In this document: one piece after another, positions 14,455-22,644 of the stretch
Position numbering within the stretch: the stretch's first letter is position 1
Layout: each line of letters opens with the position of its first letter
From: Candidatus Koribacter versatilis Ellin345
Lineage (GTDB): Bacteria > Acidobacteriota > Terriglobia > Terriglobales > Acidobacteriaceae
Direction: 5' to 3'
NCBI RefSeq assembly: GCF_000014005.1
Contig: NC_008009.1
Location: 2,170,001 to 2,234,000 of the forward strand
Length of the DNA stretch: 64,000 bases
The notes under the pieces: model-generated
The model's database searches: none
What the model was told of the DNA's origin: nothing
Seen by the model: only the letters and a program-made list of their open reading frames with translations
Position numbers and translations under genes: made by a program

Positions 14455-16386
14455 TTACGCTTCGCGGTTGCGGGGGCCGGGGTGGATGGTCAGGAGGTTG
14501 CGTTTGCGCTCGACCGAAGGTGGGGTGGACCAGCCGTTTTCGTTTTCGACGACACGGATGATGGCGGGGTCGGCGATGATCGTATCGGGCGTGGTGGATT
14601 TCTCCCAGATCTGGGCGCGGAGGCCGTCGCGGAACTCGGTTCGCGAGGCGGGGGTTTCGCCACTGGCGATGACGTAGCCGGGGGTTTCGACCGAGGGCGA
14701 GAGGACCACGAAACGGGCGTCGAGCAATGGGCAGTCGAAGGTGTTGAAGACGAACTGGAAGGCCTCGGGATGCGCGGCCATGCCGCCGTCGCCAATGTAA
14801 TTGACGACGTACTCTTCTTCGATCTCGTCGCCAGGTTGCGGAGAAGAGGCGAGAGAGGCGTCGCCGTTGACGATGCGTGAGGTCAGGAGTTGTGCGCCCT
14901 CGGGCAACGGGAGCGTTTGGAAGGTCTGGATGCCTTCGTCGTTCATCAACTGGACGACGCGATGCATGTAGAGCGAGACGCTGCCGTCGGGACGCGAGAT
15001 CGCGACTTTGTCTTGCAACAGGACGACCGCGGGCGCGCCGGCGGTCTGCAGCGGTGCGGGCGCCGGACGCCGGTAAGCGGCGAAGAACGGCGGATCAGGC
15101 ACAAGGCCGTCGACGGAGGTTGCGTTCTGCGCCATGCGACGGTAGTTGCGGGCGTTGGGTGCGACCGCGAGAAATTCGGCGGCAGCGCGGTCGGCGGAAG
15201 TGTTGTTGCCGAGGCGCTGCAATTCGGAGATCAACAGACGACGGGCATCGCGATCAAGCGGCCACTCGCGGACATATTCGTTCAACTCATCGAGGGCTTC
15301 AAGGTAGCGGTTGTTGCCGGCGAGCCAACGCGCGTGGTCGAGAGGGTCGGACGGAGCCGCTGGTTTACGTGTGGCCAGAAGTAGGTGGCCAATCTGGGTG
15401 GCGGCGAGATCCGCTGTATTAAGCTTGGCGGCGGCAGAAGCGAGATCGCCGGTAGCGGCCAACGCTGCGGCTTCGATGTAGGCAGACTCGTGGGGCGGAA
15501 GATGGAGCGTCGCGACGGTTGCAGGATCGAACGTCAGCGATTTCGCGATGCGAATGCGCGGCGTGACGTCGCCGGGGCGGAAAGTGATCCGCAATTGGTG
15601 GACGCCAGATTCGAGAGCGACGGCGCCGGTGACGCCTTTATCATCCATCGTGATTTGCGTGGCATTGAGATCGCCGGTGATGGTGAATGTGCCAGATTCG
15701 GTGGCTAGGTATTCGGCCTGCGCGACGTACTTGGCGTTGCGCGGCAGGTAATCGGGGACGCGAACACGGGCGTCGGGGAACTCGAAGCGTTCGGAAGCGG
15801 AGCCACCGTTGACGCGGGCGATGCTCCAGTTAGTGATCCAGCCGGAGGCGAGCGCGAGGGCGCGTAAGTCAGTGTTGGGGAGGCCTTGCAATCCGGCGGT
15901 GTAGAGGGCTTCGATCGCGGCAGCGGAACAAACCGAGTCTTTTGCGGCGACGGCTTCGATCTGGGATCGATGGTCGCGGAAGACCTCGCTGTTCTGGCCG
16001 GTCGCCTCGAGACGCATGGCAGCGATCAGGCCACGTGGGTCCGCATCTTTAGCAAGACGACAGATTTCAGTCGCGCTTTTGAGCTCAGTCCGGGCGTCGG
16101 CACTGGCATGAGCGATCTCCATGGCGAGAAACCATGGCTCAATGGTGTGCGGCGCCCGAGCGAGTTCCAACTGGGCGAGCTTGGTGGCGCGGGGAAGGTC
16201 GTCCCGTTCAAAGAGAGCCACACGGGCCGTTGCCGCGGGACGCGCGGGCTGAGCTTTCTTCGGGTGGTGGGGAACCGTGTCGCGGGTGTAATCAGCGGCA
16301 GCGAAAAGAGATGTGGTGCAGAGCAGGCAAGCGCTCATCCGCAGAAACAAGCGGCGGTGGGAGCGGAGATCTTGCTGTACGCTCAT
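14455..16386 (-). CDS. Secreted DUF3857-like protein, apparently C-terminally truncated
   Basis: From the ATG at 16386 the protein is 643 residues with a signal region (FLRMSACLLCTTSLFAAADY). The middle is helical and TPR-like (ALDELNEYVREWPLDRDARR). The last 170 residues resemble the DUF3857 domain that precedes transglutaminase domains: SVSLYMHRVVQLMNDEGIQT, LLTSRIVNGDA, PQPGDEIEEEYVVNYIGDGG and FQFVFNTFDCPLLDARFVVL. The usual transglutaminase domain is missing and the frame stops next to repeat B, so the gene may be shortened. Function is unknown; cell-envelope location is likely. Confidence 0.75.
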   Translation of the reverse strand: MSVQQDLRSHRRLFLRMSACLLCTTSLFAAADYTRDTVPHHPKKAQPARPAATARVALFERDDLPRATKLAQLELARAPHTIEPWFLAMEIAHASADARTELKSATEICRLAKDADPRGLIAAMRLEATGQNSEVFRDHRSQIEAVAAKDSVCSAAAIEALYTAGLQGLPNTDLRALALASGWITNWSIARVNGGSASERFEFPDARVRVPDYLPRNAKYVAQAEYLATESGTFTITGDLNATQITMDDKGVTGAVALESGVHQLRITFRPGDVTPRIRIAKSLTFDPATVATLHLPPHESAYIEAAALAATGDLASAAAKLNTADLAATQIGHLLLATRKPAAPSDPLDHARWLAGNNRYLEALDELNEYVREWPLDRDARRLLISELQRLGNNTSADRAAAEFLAVAPNARNYRRMAQNATSVDGLVPDPPFFAAYRRPAPAPLQTAGAPAVVLLQDKVAISRPDGSVSLYMHRVVQLMNDEGIQTFQTLPLPEGAQLLTSRIVNGDASLASSPQPGDEIEEEYVVNYIGDGGMAAHPEAFQFVFNTFDCPLLDARFVVLSPSVETPGYVIASGETPASRTEFRDGLRAQIWEKSTTPDTIIADPAIIRVVENENGWSTPPSVERKRNLLTIHPGPRNREA

Positions 16387-16689
16387 TCGGATAGAAGTAT
16401 GCCCTGATGGCGTCAAACCACCAGGGCCCTTGCTGATCTCACTCTCGAAACCCGGCTGCACTCATTTTCCCCCAGGATTCAAAGTTCAGAGGGCTTCGAT
16501 TGTTGGCTTCAGTGAGACCGATTATGCGGCCCACGGCTGGCATCGGCTATGCAGCTTAGTTCTTAAGGCTGCGGAAAATTGACCTTAGCTCTTTATGTCA
16601 GCGCCAACAAAATTCAACCCAGCTACAAACGTTTTTGGGAGTCACAGACATCCTAATCAGCGTCTGGAAGCAGACGGAGTGAGGTGGCT

Positions 16690-17310
16690 ATGACGCCCGG
16701 TGGTCGACTTGCACTTGCGATTTGGTTGACACTTTGTACCACGATTTTGGTCGCGCAGGAGCGTCACCTCGGTAATGACTCCGCGAGTACCCTCTTTACC
16801 GAGTCGCCCTTCGCCCATGGGTACATGCATGGGTACGAGGCTGGGTTTCACTTTGGAGACCTTGACCTTCAGTTGGGAAGGGAACCACGCGATCCGGCGG
16901 TCATCGCCGAATTCAAGCGCGATGGTTTTCAGAACTACTTCGGATCCAAAAGCTCTTACAAGTTCGGATACCACGATGGCTTTCGCGCCGGCTATTCCGA
17001 TGCGACGCATGAGCTGCCGTTCCGGGCAATTGTGAACCTTCGGCAAGCGGCGGAGGGGCTTACCGTGAAATCGCTGGTGCGTCCGTTCGACGATGGCTTC
17101 CGCGATGGCTACTCCCACGGGCGACGAAAAGGCGGTGAAGACGGGCGTGTCGCACCCCAGGCGAATCCCATCAATCCGCCATGCCTTGGATTGCCCGATG
17201 AATATTGCAGCGGCTTCGCACGGGGATTCACGATTGGGTACCGTGATGGATTCAACAACCAGTCGCGGCGCCAGCCGACGCGGAATGTGGAAGTGAGTTC
17301 GGCGAAATAA
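16690..17310 (+). CDS. Exported protein with glycine-aromatic helical repeats
   Basis: The 206-residue protein has a signal peptide (LALAIWLTLCTTILVA-Q). The mature part contains four blocks with Gly every four residues beside aromatic residues: FAHGYMHGYEAGFHFG, YKFGYHDGFRAGYSDA, FDDGFRDGYSHGRRKG and FARGFTIGYRDGFNN. A four-residue period gives a glycine face on a helix, suggesting helix packing or membrane association. Two Cys (CLGLPDEYC) may form a disulfide. The ATG at 16690 has GAGG five bases upstream, better than the GTG at 16684. No family is recognised. Confidence 0.7.
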   Translation: MTPGGRLALAIWLTLCTTILVAQERHLGNDSASTLFTESPFAHGYMHGYEAGFHFGDLDLQLGREPRDPAVIAEFKRDGFQNYFGSKSSYKFGYHDGFRAGYSDATHELPFRAIVNLRQAAEGLTVKSLVRPFDDGFRDGYSHGRRKGGEDGRVAPQANPINPPCLGLPDEYCSGFARGFTIGYRDGFNNQSRRQPTRNVEVSSAK

Positions 17311-17335
17311 AAATGGGGAGCATTGCTGCTCCCCA
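17308..17335 (-). terminator. Intrinsic terminator of the korDABC operon
   Basis: The stem TGGGGAGCA (17314-17322) pairs with TGCTCCCCA (17327-17335) around a 4-base loop. On the minus strand it runs into TTTTTATTT. It lies 20 bases after the korC stop. Confidence 0.85.
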
Positions 17336-17354
17336 GAGGGTAAATCGCTAACTA

Positions 17355-17963
17355 CTACACGCCGTCATAGACCTTGACGGTGTTTTCATCAACGCCAGTT
17401 TCGGGCGTGGTTTGCAGAGCCTGGACGCCGTATTCGTATCCGCGATCGAAGGCCTTCAGGTTCAATTCGCGGAAACTCGGCGGAACGGAGCTGGCTACGG
17501 CTTCGCGCAGAGATTCCTTCTGAAGGATGTTGGTCACGGCGGCGGTGAAGCCGACCATCACGATGTTGAGGATCATGCGCTTGCCGAGTTCTTCGGCGAG
17601 GCGCGTGGCGGGGGCGCTGTAAACGCGTCCGGCTTGCGACATGCCGGTGATCTTCACCAAATCTTGTTCGACGATCAGAACGCCGCCGGGCTTCAACTCG
17701 GGACCAAACTTGGTGTAAGCCTCTTGCGACATGACGATCAGGATGTCGGGATTCGTCACGTAGGGGTAGAGCACGGGTTTGGAGTCGATGACGACCTGCG
17801 CGCTACAGGCGCCGCCCCGGGCTTCCGGGCCGAAGCTCTGGGTCATGGTGGCGAATCCGCCTTCAAGGATCGAAGCGGCCTTGCCGATGACGATTGCGGA
17901 AAGGATGACGCCTTGGCCGCCAAAGCCGGCGATACGAATTTCGGTTAGCTGCAGTCGCTGCAT
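17355..17963 (-). CDS. korC: 2-oxoacid:ferredoxin oxidoreductase, gamma subunit
   Basis: The 202-residue protein has the gamma-subunit start EIRIAGFGGQGVILSAIVIG, then TQSFGPEARGGACSAQVVID, and DILIVMSQEAYTKFGPELKP. With the alpha, beta and ferredoxin subunits it forms an enzyme that oxidises 2-oxoglutarate (or a related 2-oxoacid) to the acyl-CoA and reduces ferredoxin, or runs in reverse for CO2 fixation. It is the last gene of korDABC, overlapping korB by 19 bases, and is followed by a strong terminator. Confidence 0.92.
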   Translation of the reverse strand: MQRLQLTEIRIAGFGGQGVILSAIVIGKAASILEGGFATMTQSFGPEARGGACSAQVVIDSKPVLYPYVTNPDILIVMSQEAYTKFGPELKPGGVLIVEQDLVKITGMSQAGRVYSAPATRLAEELGKRMILNIVMVGFTAAVTNILQKESLREAVASSVPPSFRELNLKAFDRGYEYGVQALQTTPETGVDENTVKVYDGV

Positions 17964-18844
17964 GACGTCGCCTCCTCGCAGGTGAGTTCGTCTGTCTCCA
18001 CGTATTGCTCGCCGAGGCTGTCGTGGAGTTTGTTGCGCATGAGTTCCATGTAGTTGGGGCGTTCGATGTCCACGAACTTGCCGACGATGATTTCGCCCTG
18101 GCGGCTGAGTGGAACATCTTTCGTATTCGCGCCGTGCTTCACCTTGCTCATAGCCTTGTAGTACTTCATGGTGTCGAGGCCGTCGCCCATCTTGTTGCGG
18201 CGCTGGTAGAGCGTGGGGCAGGGGGAGACGATCTCGAGGAAGCAGAAGCCTTTCTTCGAGAACATCTCCTGCATCGTCTTGGTGATCTGGCGAACGTGGA
18301 AGGTCGTCCAGCGCGCGACGTACACGGCGCCAGCGGCTTCCGTGAGATACGGCAGGTTGAAGGCCGGATCGAACGTACCGTAGGGCGCGGTCGAGGTGAT
18401 GACGTCGCCGGGTGTCGCGGGACCGGTTTGGCCGCCAGTCATGGCATAGATCAGGTTGTTCACGCAGATGACCTTGAGATCGATGTTGCGGCGGGCAGCG
18501 TGAATCAGGTGGTTGCCGCCGATCGCAAACAAGTCGCCGTCGCCGCTGTAGACCACGACTTGGCGCTTGGGATTGGCAAGCTTTAGACCTGTGGCGAAGG
18601 GAATCGCGCGTCCGTGGGTAGTGTGGAACGAGTCGAGATTAACGTAGCCGGCGACGCGACCGGTGCAGCCAATGCCGCTGACGATGGCCATGTCGTTGAC
18701 GTTCATGCATGACTCGATCAGCGCTCGCGAGAAGCAGTTGACGGTGGTGCCGATGCCGCATCCCGGACACCAGATGTGGGGCATGCGATCAGTCCGCAGG
18801 AATGGCTCTACCGGATTGCCCGGATGGATGAGATCGGTGCTCAT
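17945..18844 (-). CDS. korB: 2-oxoacid:ferredoxin oxidoreductase, beta subunit
   Basis: The 299-residue thiamine-diphosphate subunit has Fe-S ligand Cys in WCPGCGIGTTV, and the core SGIGCTGRVAGYVNLDSFHT and HGRAIPFATGLKLANP. The TPP/Mg motif is VYSGDGDLFAIGGNH...VNNLIYAMTGGQ. Its C-terminus ends in an unusual cysteine-rich tail, CEEATSCSDCS. It overlaps korA by the ATGA-type four bases. The KorB type (about 300 residues, with IYAMTGGQ) favours 2-oxoglutarate over pyruvate, though the substrate cannot be proved from sequence. Confidence 0.93.
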   Translation of the reverse strand: MSTDLIHPGNPVEPFLRTDRMPHIWCPGCGIGTTVNCFSRALIESCMNVNDMAIVSGIGCTGRVAGYVNLDSFHTTHGRAIPFATGLKLANPKRQVVVYSGDGDLFAIGGNHLIHAARRNIDLKVICVNNLIYAMTGGQTGPATPGDVITSTAPYGTFDPAFNLPYLTEAAGAVYVARWTTFHVRQITKTMQEMFSKKGFCFLEIVSPCPTLYQRRNKMGDGLDTMKYYKAMSKVKHGANTKDVPLSRQGEIIVGKFVDIERPNYMELMRNKLHDSLGEQYVETDELTCEEATSCSDCS

Positions 18845-19998
18845 CGCAACACCTCCACAATCGCGTTCAGGATGTCTTCAGGCCGATGGACGGTGCCGCC
18901 GGCGTGGGGAACAAGCTTGGTGCGGCACTGGCCGTTGGCGGCGCGCTCGACTTCGCGCACCATTTGTCCGAGGTTGAGTTCGGGAACCACGATGCCTTTC
19001 ACCTTCGAGGCAATTTCACGAATCTGCTTTTCGGGGAAGGGCCACGCGGTGATGATGCGGAACTTGCCGACCTTCAGGCCGCGGTCTTTCGCCATGTCGA
19101 TGGCACGCTGTGCGACGCGTGAGGTAATGCCGTAGGAGACGACAACGACTTCGGCGCCTTCGACGTCCTGTTCTTCGTAGAGGACGATGTCGTCCACGTG
19201 GTCGAGAATCTTGTTCTTTAGGCGCTTCATCAGCGAGTCCTGCGTTTGCGGAGTCATGTTGGGGTAGCCGCGCTCGTCGTGAGTGAGGCCGGTGACATGG
19301 ACGGAGTAACCCTGGCCGAGGTGTGCCATCTCGGGGGCTCCGTTCTCGTCGGGAGCGTAGAGATGGAAGTTGTTCGGGTCTTTGGTGGTGAAGTGGCGCG
19401 GCTCAACTTCGATCTGGTCGGCAGTCGGGATGACGACCTTTTCGGTCATGTGGCCAACGACTTCGTCGAGCATGACCAGCGCCGGTACGCGATATTTCTC
19501 GGCATAGTTGAAAGCTTTGATGGTGAGGTCGAAGCATTCCTGCGGAGAGTTCGGGCAGAGCGCGATGATCTCGTAATCGCCGTGTGAACCCCAGCGAGCC
19601 TGCATCATATCGCCCTGGGCCGGGAGCGTGGGAAGGCCCGTCGAGGGACCCCCGCGCTGGACGTTGACGAAGACGCAGGGGGTTTCGGTCATCACGGCGT
19701 AGCCGAGGTGCTCCATCATGAGTGAGAAGCCCGGGCCGGAGGTGACGGTGAATGCCTTCGCGCCGCCCCAGACCGCGCCCTGCAGGGTGATTGAAGCCGC
19801 GAGTTCGTCTTCCATCTGGATAAAGGTGCCGCCGACAGTCGGAACGCGAGCTGCGAAGCGCTCAACGACTTCGGTTGACGGCGTAATCGGATATCCGGAA
19901 GAGAAGCGGGCGCCGGCAGCGAGTGCGCCTTCACAGCAGGCGTGGTCGCCATCGAGGAAATGAGAGCCAGTGAGAACACCAGCGGGATCAGCTTGCAC
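18841..19998 (-). CDS. korA: 2-oxoacid:ferredoxin oxidoreductase, alpha subunit
   Basis: The 385-residue alpha subunit has the conserved SGYPITPSTEVVE, FIQMEDELAASITLQGAVWG, TSGPGFSLMMEHLGYAV and RGGPSTGLPTLPAQGD motifs of KorA/PorA proteins, and a C-terminal transketolase-like part (VVVVSYGITSRVAQRA, VPELNLGQMVREVERA). It contributes the acyl-binding half of the active site. The gene overlaps the ferredoxin gene upstream by 11 bases and korB downstream by four, so the operon is tightly coupled. Confidence 0.94.
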   Translation of the reverse strand: MQADPAGVLTGSHFLDGDHACCEGALAAGARFSSGYPITPSTEVVERFAARVPTVGGTFIQMEDELAASITLQGAVWGGAKAFTVTSGPGFSLMMEHLGYAVMTETPCVFVNVQRGGPSTGLPTLPAQGDMMQARWGSHGDYEIIALCPNSPQECFDLTIKAFNYAEKYRVPALVMLDEVVGHMTEKVVIPTADQIEVEPRHFTTKDPNNFHLYAPDENGAPEMAHLGQGYSVHVTGLTHDERGYPNMTPQTQDSLMKRLKNKILDHVDDIVLYEEQDVEGAEVVVVSYGITSRVAQRAIDMAKDRGLKVGKFRIITAWPFPEKQIREIASKVKGIVVPELNLGQMVREVERAANGQCRTKLVPHAGGTVHRPEDILNAIVEVLR

Positions 19999-20272
19999 TG
20001 GAGGCCTCCTCGGGTGCGGAATTTTCGTCTTCGGGCTTGGCGGCCTCGGCCTTGGCTTCTTTCATGCGGAAGCCGTAAATGGCGAAGTCGGGACAGAACA
20101 TGCCGCAGAGATCGCAGCCACTGCATTTGTCGGGATTAACGGCGTGGGGCGGATGATAGCCCTTTGAGTTGAATGCGGAGGAAAGCTCCAGGACCTTCGT
20201 GGGGCAGAACTCGACGCAAAAGCCGCAGGCTTTACATCGCTCCACCACGATCTGCACGGTACCTCGTGCCAT
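19988..20272 (-). CDS. korD: 2-oxoacid:ferredoxin oxidoreductase, ferredoxin (delta) subunit
   Basis: The 94-residue protein holds two 4Fe-4S clusters: CKACGFCVEFCP (residues 13-24) and CSGCDLCGMFCP (residues 48-59), followed by an acidic Ala/Glu-rich tail. The ATG at 20272 has GAGG five bases upstream; the open frame continues 29 codons further without ferredoxin-like sequence. It is first in the operon and passes electrons to soluble ferredoxin. Confidence 0.92.
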   Translation of the reverse strand: MARGTVQIVVERCKACGFCVEFCPTKVLELSSAFNSKGYHPPHAVNPDKCSGCDLCGMFCPDFAIYGFRMKEAKAEAAKPEDENSAPEEASSAS

Positions 20273-20509
20273 GGCTACCTCGTTTCCGGCGGTTAACCGG
20301 AGAGAAATCGCGCGGGGATAACCATCCCCAGCGTCGCCTGATTGTCTATGGCAATGCACAACAGGGAAGTGACGCTTATCACACAGGCTTGTGAGGTAAG
20401 CACATGCGGCGGGCTCATCGTGGAGATCGGGAATTTACGTTTCCGAGGCATCCCAAGTAGCTGATCGCGCCATCCAAACTCGCGGAAACGAGTACCCTTA
20501 CAGGCTTTC

Positions 20510-22171
20510 ATGGCGCCGATTGACGTTGATGGAGGGCTGTGCGGATCGCTTCCGCCAGACCGTATGACCCAAGCCGGAATCCAACGTTCGCGGGACGACG
20601 TTCCCAAGACTGACGCGCCCCTGACGATCGCTTACGTCGACGATAGCGATCCGCAGCGGTACGCGATTTCGCGCATGCTTTCGGCTGCAGGCTTCCATGT
20701 GAAACAAGCTGCGACGGGACAGCAGGGTCTCGATCTGGCGCAGGAGCTGCCGGACCTGATGCTGCTGGATGTGCAGCTTCCGGACATCAATGGAATTGAA
20801 GTTTGCCGGCGAATCAAGAGTGATGCGCGCACGTGCGAGATCCCGATCCTGCAAGTTTCCGCCGCGTTCACCGATCCGGAACACAAGGCGGCGGCGCTGG
20901 AATCGGGCGCAGATGGCTACCTGACTTTCCCATTTAACTCGGTAGAACTGGTGGCGATTGTGCGCGCGCTGATGCGCACGAAGCGTGCGCAGGCGGAGTT
21001 GAAGGAGCGCTACACCGAGTTGCAGGCCGCGCACGAAGCGCTTGCGGAACGCGAGAAACAATTCCGCGCGGTATTCGACAACGCCATGGACGCGATGATT
21101 ATCTGGGACGATCGGGGCCGGTTCACGGCGGCGAACCCGGCGGCGAGTGAGTTGTTCGCGGTGCCGAGGGAACGGCTCGTAGGGGCGACAATTGAGGACT
21201 TCTTAAGTTTCAAGGACAGGGAAGAGGTTGCCGGCTCGCTGCGCGCGTCGGAGATATCTGGTCGACGTGGCGAGTTCGAACTGCGCAAGCCGAATGGAGG
21301 CGTCCGGCAGATCGAATACACAGCGACCGTGGATTTCCAGGCGCACCGTCATCTGTCCATCATGCGCGACATTACCGCCCGCAAGGCGGCCGAGGCAGAG
21401 GTGCGAAAGCTAAATGCCGAGTTGGAGCGTCGGGTGGAGCAGCGCACGGCGCAGTTGCAGGAAGCGAATCAGGAGTTGGAGGCGTTTTCGTATTCGGTGT
21501 CGCACGACCTGCGCGCACCGTTCCGGCACATCTCAGGATTTTCAGATTTGTTGCTGCGGCACCTGACGAATACCGACGAGACGACTCGGCACTATGTGCG
21601 GACGATTGCCGAGTCGGCGCAGTACGCGGGCGCACTTGTGGACAATCTGCTGGCGTTCTCGCGGATGTCGCGCTCACAACTGCGCTGGATTCCTGTGGAT
21701 ATGAACCTGCTGTTGAAGGAAGTTGTCCGCGATGTGATGCGCGAGGCAAACGGGCGCGTGATCCACTGGACTCTGCCGGACCTGCCAATCGTGTTTGCCG
21801 ACGGCGCGATGCTCAAGCTGGCGATGCGTAACCTGCTGGCAAACGCGGTGAAGTACACGCGGCACAAGGCGGAGGCGGACGTGGAAGTGGGCGTCCGCGA
21901 GCATGCGAATGAGTGGGAGTTTTGGGTAAAAGATAACGGCGTTGGCTTCGACGAGAAGTATGCAGACAAATTATTTGGCGTGTTCCAGCGGCTGCATCGC
22001 ATGGAGGAGTTTGAAGGGACAGGGATAGGCCTCGCCAGCGTGCGGCGGATCGTACAGCGGCATGGCGGACGGGTTTGGGCCGAAGGCGTAGTGGACGAGG
22101 GGGCGGCGTTCTATTTCACGTTGCCGAAGGTACAAGAAGACGCGATGGAGGAGAGCGATGGCAGAGCTTAA
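20510..22171 (+). CDS. Sensor histidine kinase (REC-PAS-HisKA-HATPase)
   Basis: The 553-residue kinase begins with a receiver domain (about 35-160; phosphoacceptor Asp in LMLLDVQLP). A PAS sensor follows (about 180-300; FRAVFDNAMDAMIIWDDRGR), then a coiled coil (LNAELERRVEQRTAQLQEAN), a HisKA domain with the phospho-His in YSVSHDLRAPFRHISGF, and an ATPase (NLLANAVKYTR, VKDNGVGFDEKY, GTGIGLASVRRI). The conserved receiver lysine (usually K-P) is Phe here (YLTFPF), so signalling by the receiver may be altered. The arrangement resembles phytochrome-type kinases that work with Rcp1-like regulators, one of which overlaps by 14 bases. Confidence 0.92.
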   Translation: MAPIDVDGGLCGSLPPDRMTQAGIQRSRDDVPKTDAPLTIAYVDDSDPQRYAISRMLSAAGFHVKQAATGQQGLDLAQELPDLMLLDVQLPDINGIEVCRRIKSDARTCEIPILQVSAAFTDPEHKAAALESGADGYLTFPFNSVELVAIVRALMRTKRAQAELKERYTELQAAHEALAEREKQFRAVFDNAMDAMIIWDDRGRFTAANPAASELFAVPRERLVGATIEDFLSFKDREEVAGSLRASEISGRRGEFELRKPNGGVRQIEYTATVDFQAHRHLSIMRDITARKAAEAEVRKLNAELERRVEQRTAQLQEANQELEAFSYSVSHDLRAPFRHISGFSDLLLRHLTNTDETTRHYVRTIAESAQYAGALVDNLLAFSRMSRSQLRWIPVDMNLLLKEVVRDVMREANGRVIHWTLPDLPIVFADGAMLKLAMRNLLANAVKYTRHKAEADVEVGVREHANEWEFWVKDNGVGFDEKYADKLFGVFQRLHRMEEFEGTGIGLASVRRIVQRHGGRVWAEGVVDEGAAFYFTLPKVQEDAMEESDGRA

Positions 22172-22628
22172 ACCGATTCTGCTGGTAGAGGACAACCCAA
22201 AAGATATTGAACTGACCCTGGCAGCGCTGGCGGACAACCGGCTGGCCAACGAAGTAATTGTCGTCCGCGATGGCGAAGAGGCACTGGATTATCTCTTCCG
22301 GCGGGGCATTTTCAAGCTGCGCGCAGCAGGCAATCCGGCGGTGGTGTTGCTCGATCTGAAACTGCCAAAAGTGGACGGCTTGGAAGTACTGGAGCAGGTG
22401 AAGACCGACGCGATGTTGCGGACGGTGCCGGTCGTGATGCTGACGTCGTCGCGCGAAGAACCTGACCTGAACCGGAGCTACAAGATGGGAGTGAATGCTT
22501 ACGTAGTGAAGCCGGTGGAATTCACCGAGTTCACGCAGGCCATACGGGAGATCGGTTTGTTCTGGGCGGTCATTAATCAGCCACCGCCGGGAAGCGTGGT
22601 TCCGAAGGTTGCGGTCGCGTTGAAATAG
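22158..22628 (+). CDS. Rcp1-type single-domain response regulator
   Basis: The 156-residue receiver has acidic pocket residues in ILLVEDNPKD, the phosphoacceptor Asp in VVLLDLKLPKVDGLEVL, Thr/Ser in PVVMLTSSREEPD and the conserved Lys in YVVKPVEF. The long loop between strands 2 and 3 (DGEEALDYLFRRGIF) is the Rcp1 hallmark. With no output domain it probably relays phosphate to another protein. It lies between two histidine kinase genes, starting 14 bases inside the first, and may connect them. Confidence 0.93.
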   Translation: MAELKPILLVEDNPKDIELTLAALADNRLANEVIVVRDGEEALDYLFRRGIFKLRAAGNPAVVLLDLKLPKVDGLEVLEQVKTDAMLRTVPVVMLTSSREEPDLNRSYKMGVNAYVVKPVEFTEFTQAIREIGLFWAVINQPPPGSVVPKVAVALK

Positions 22629-22644
22629 ATTGTGCGAGGGCCAT

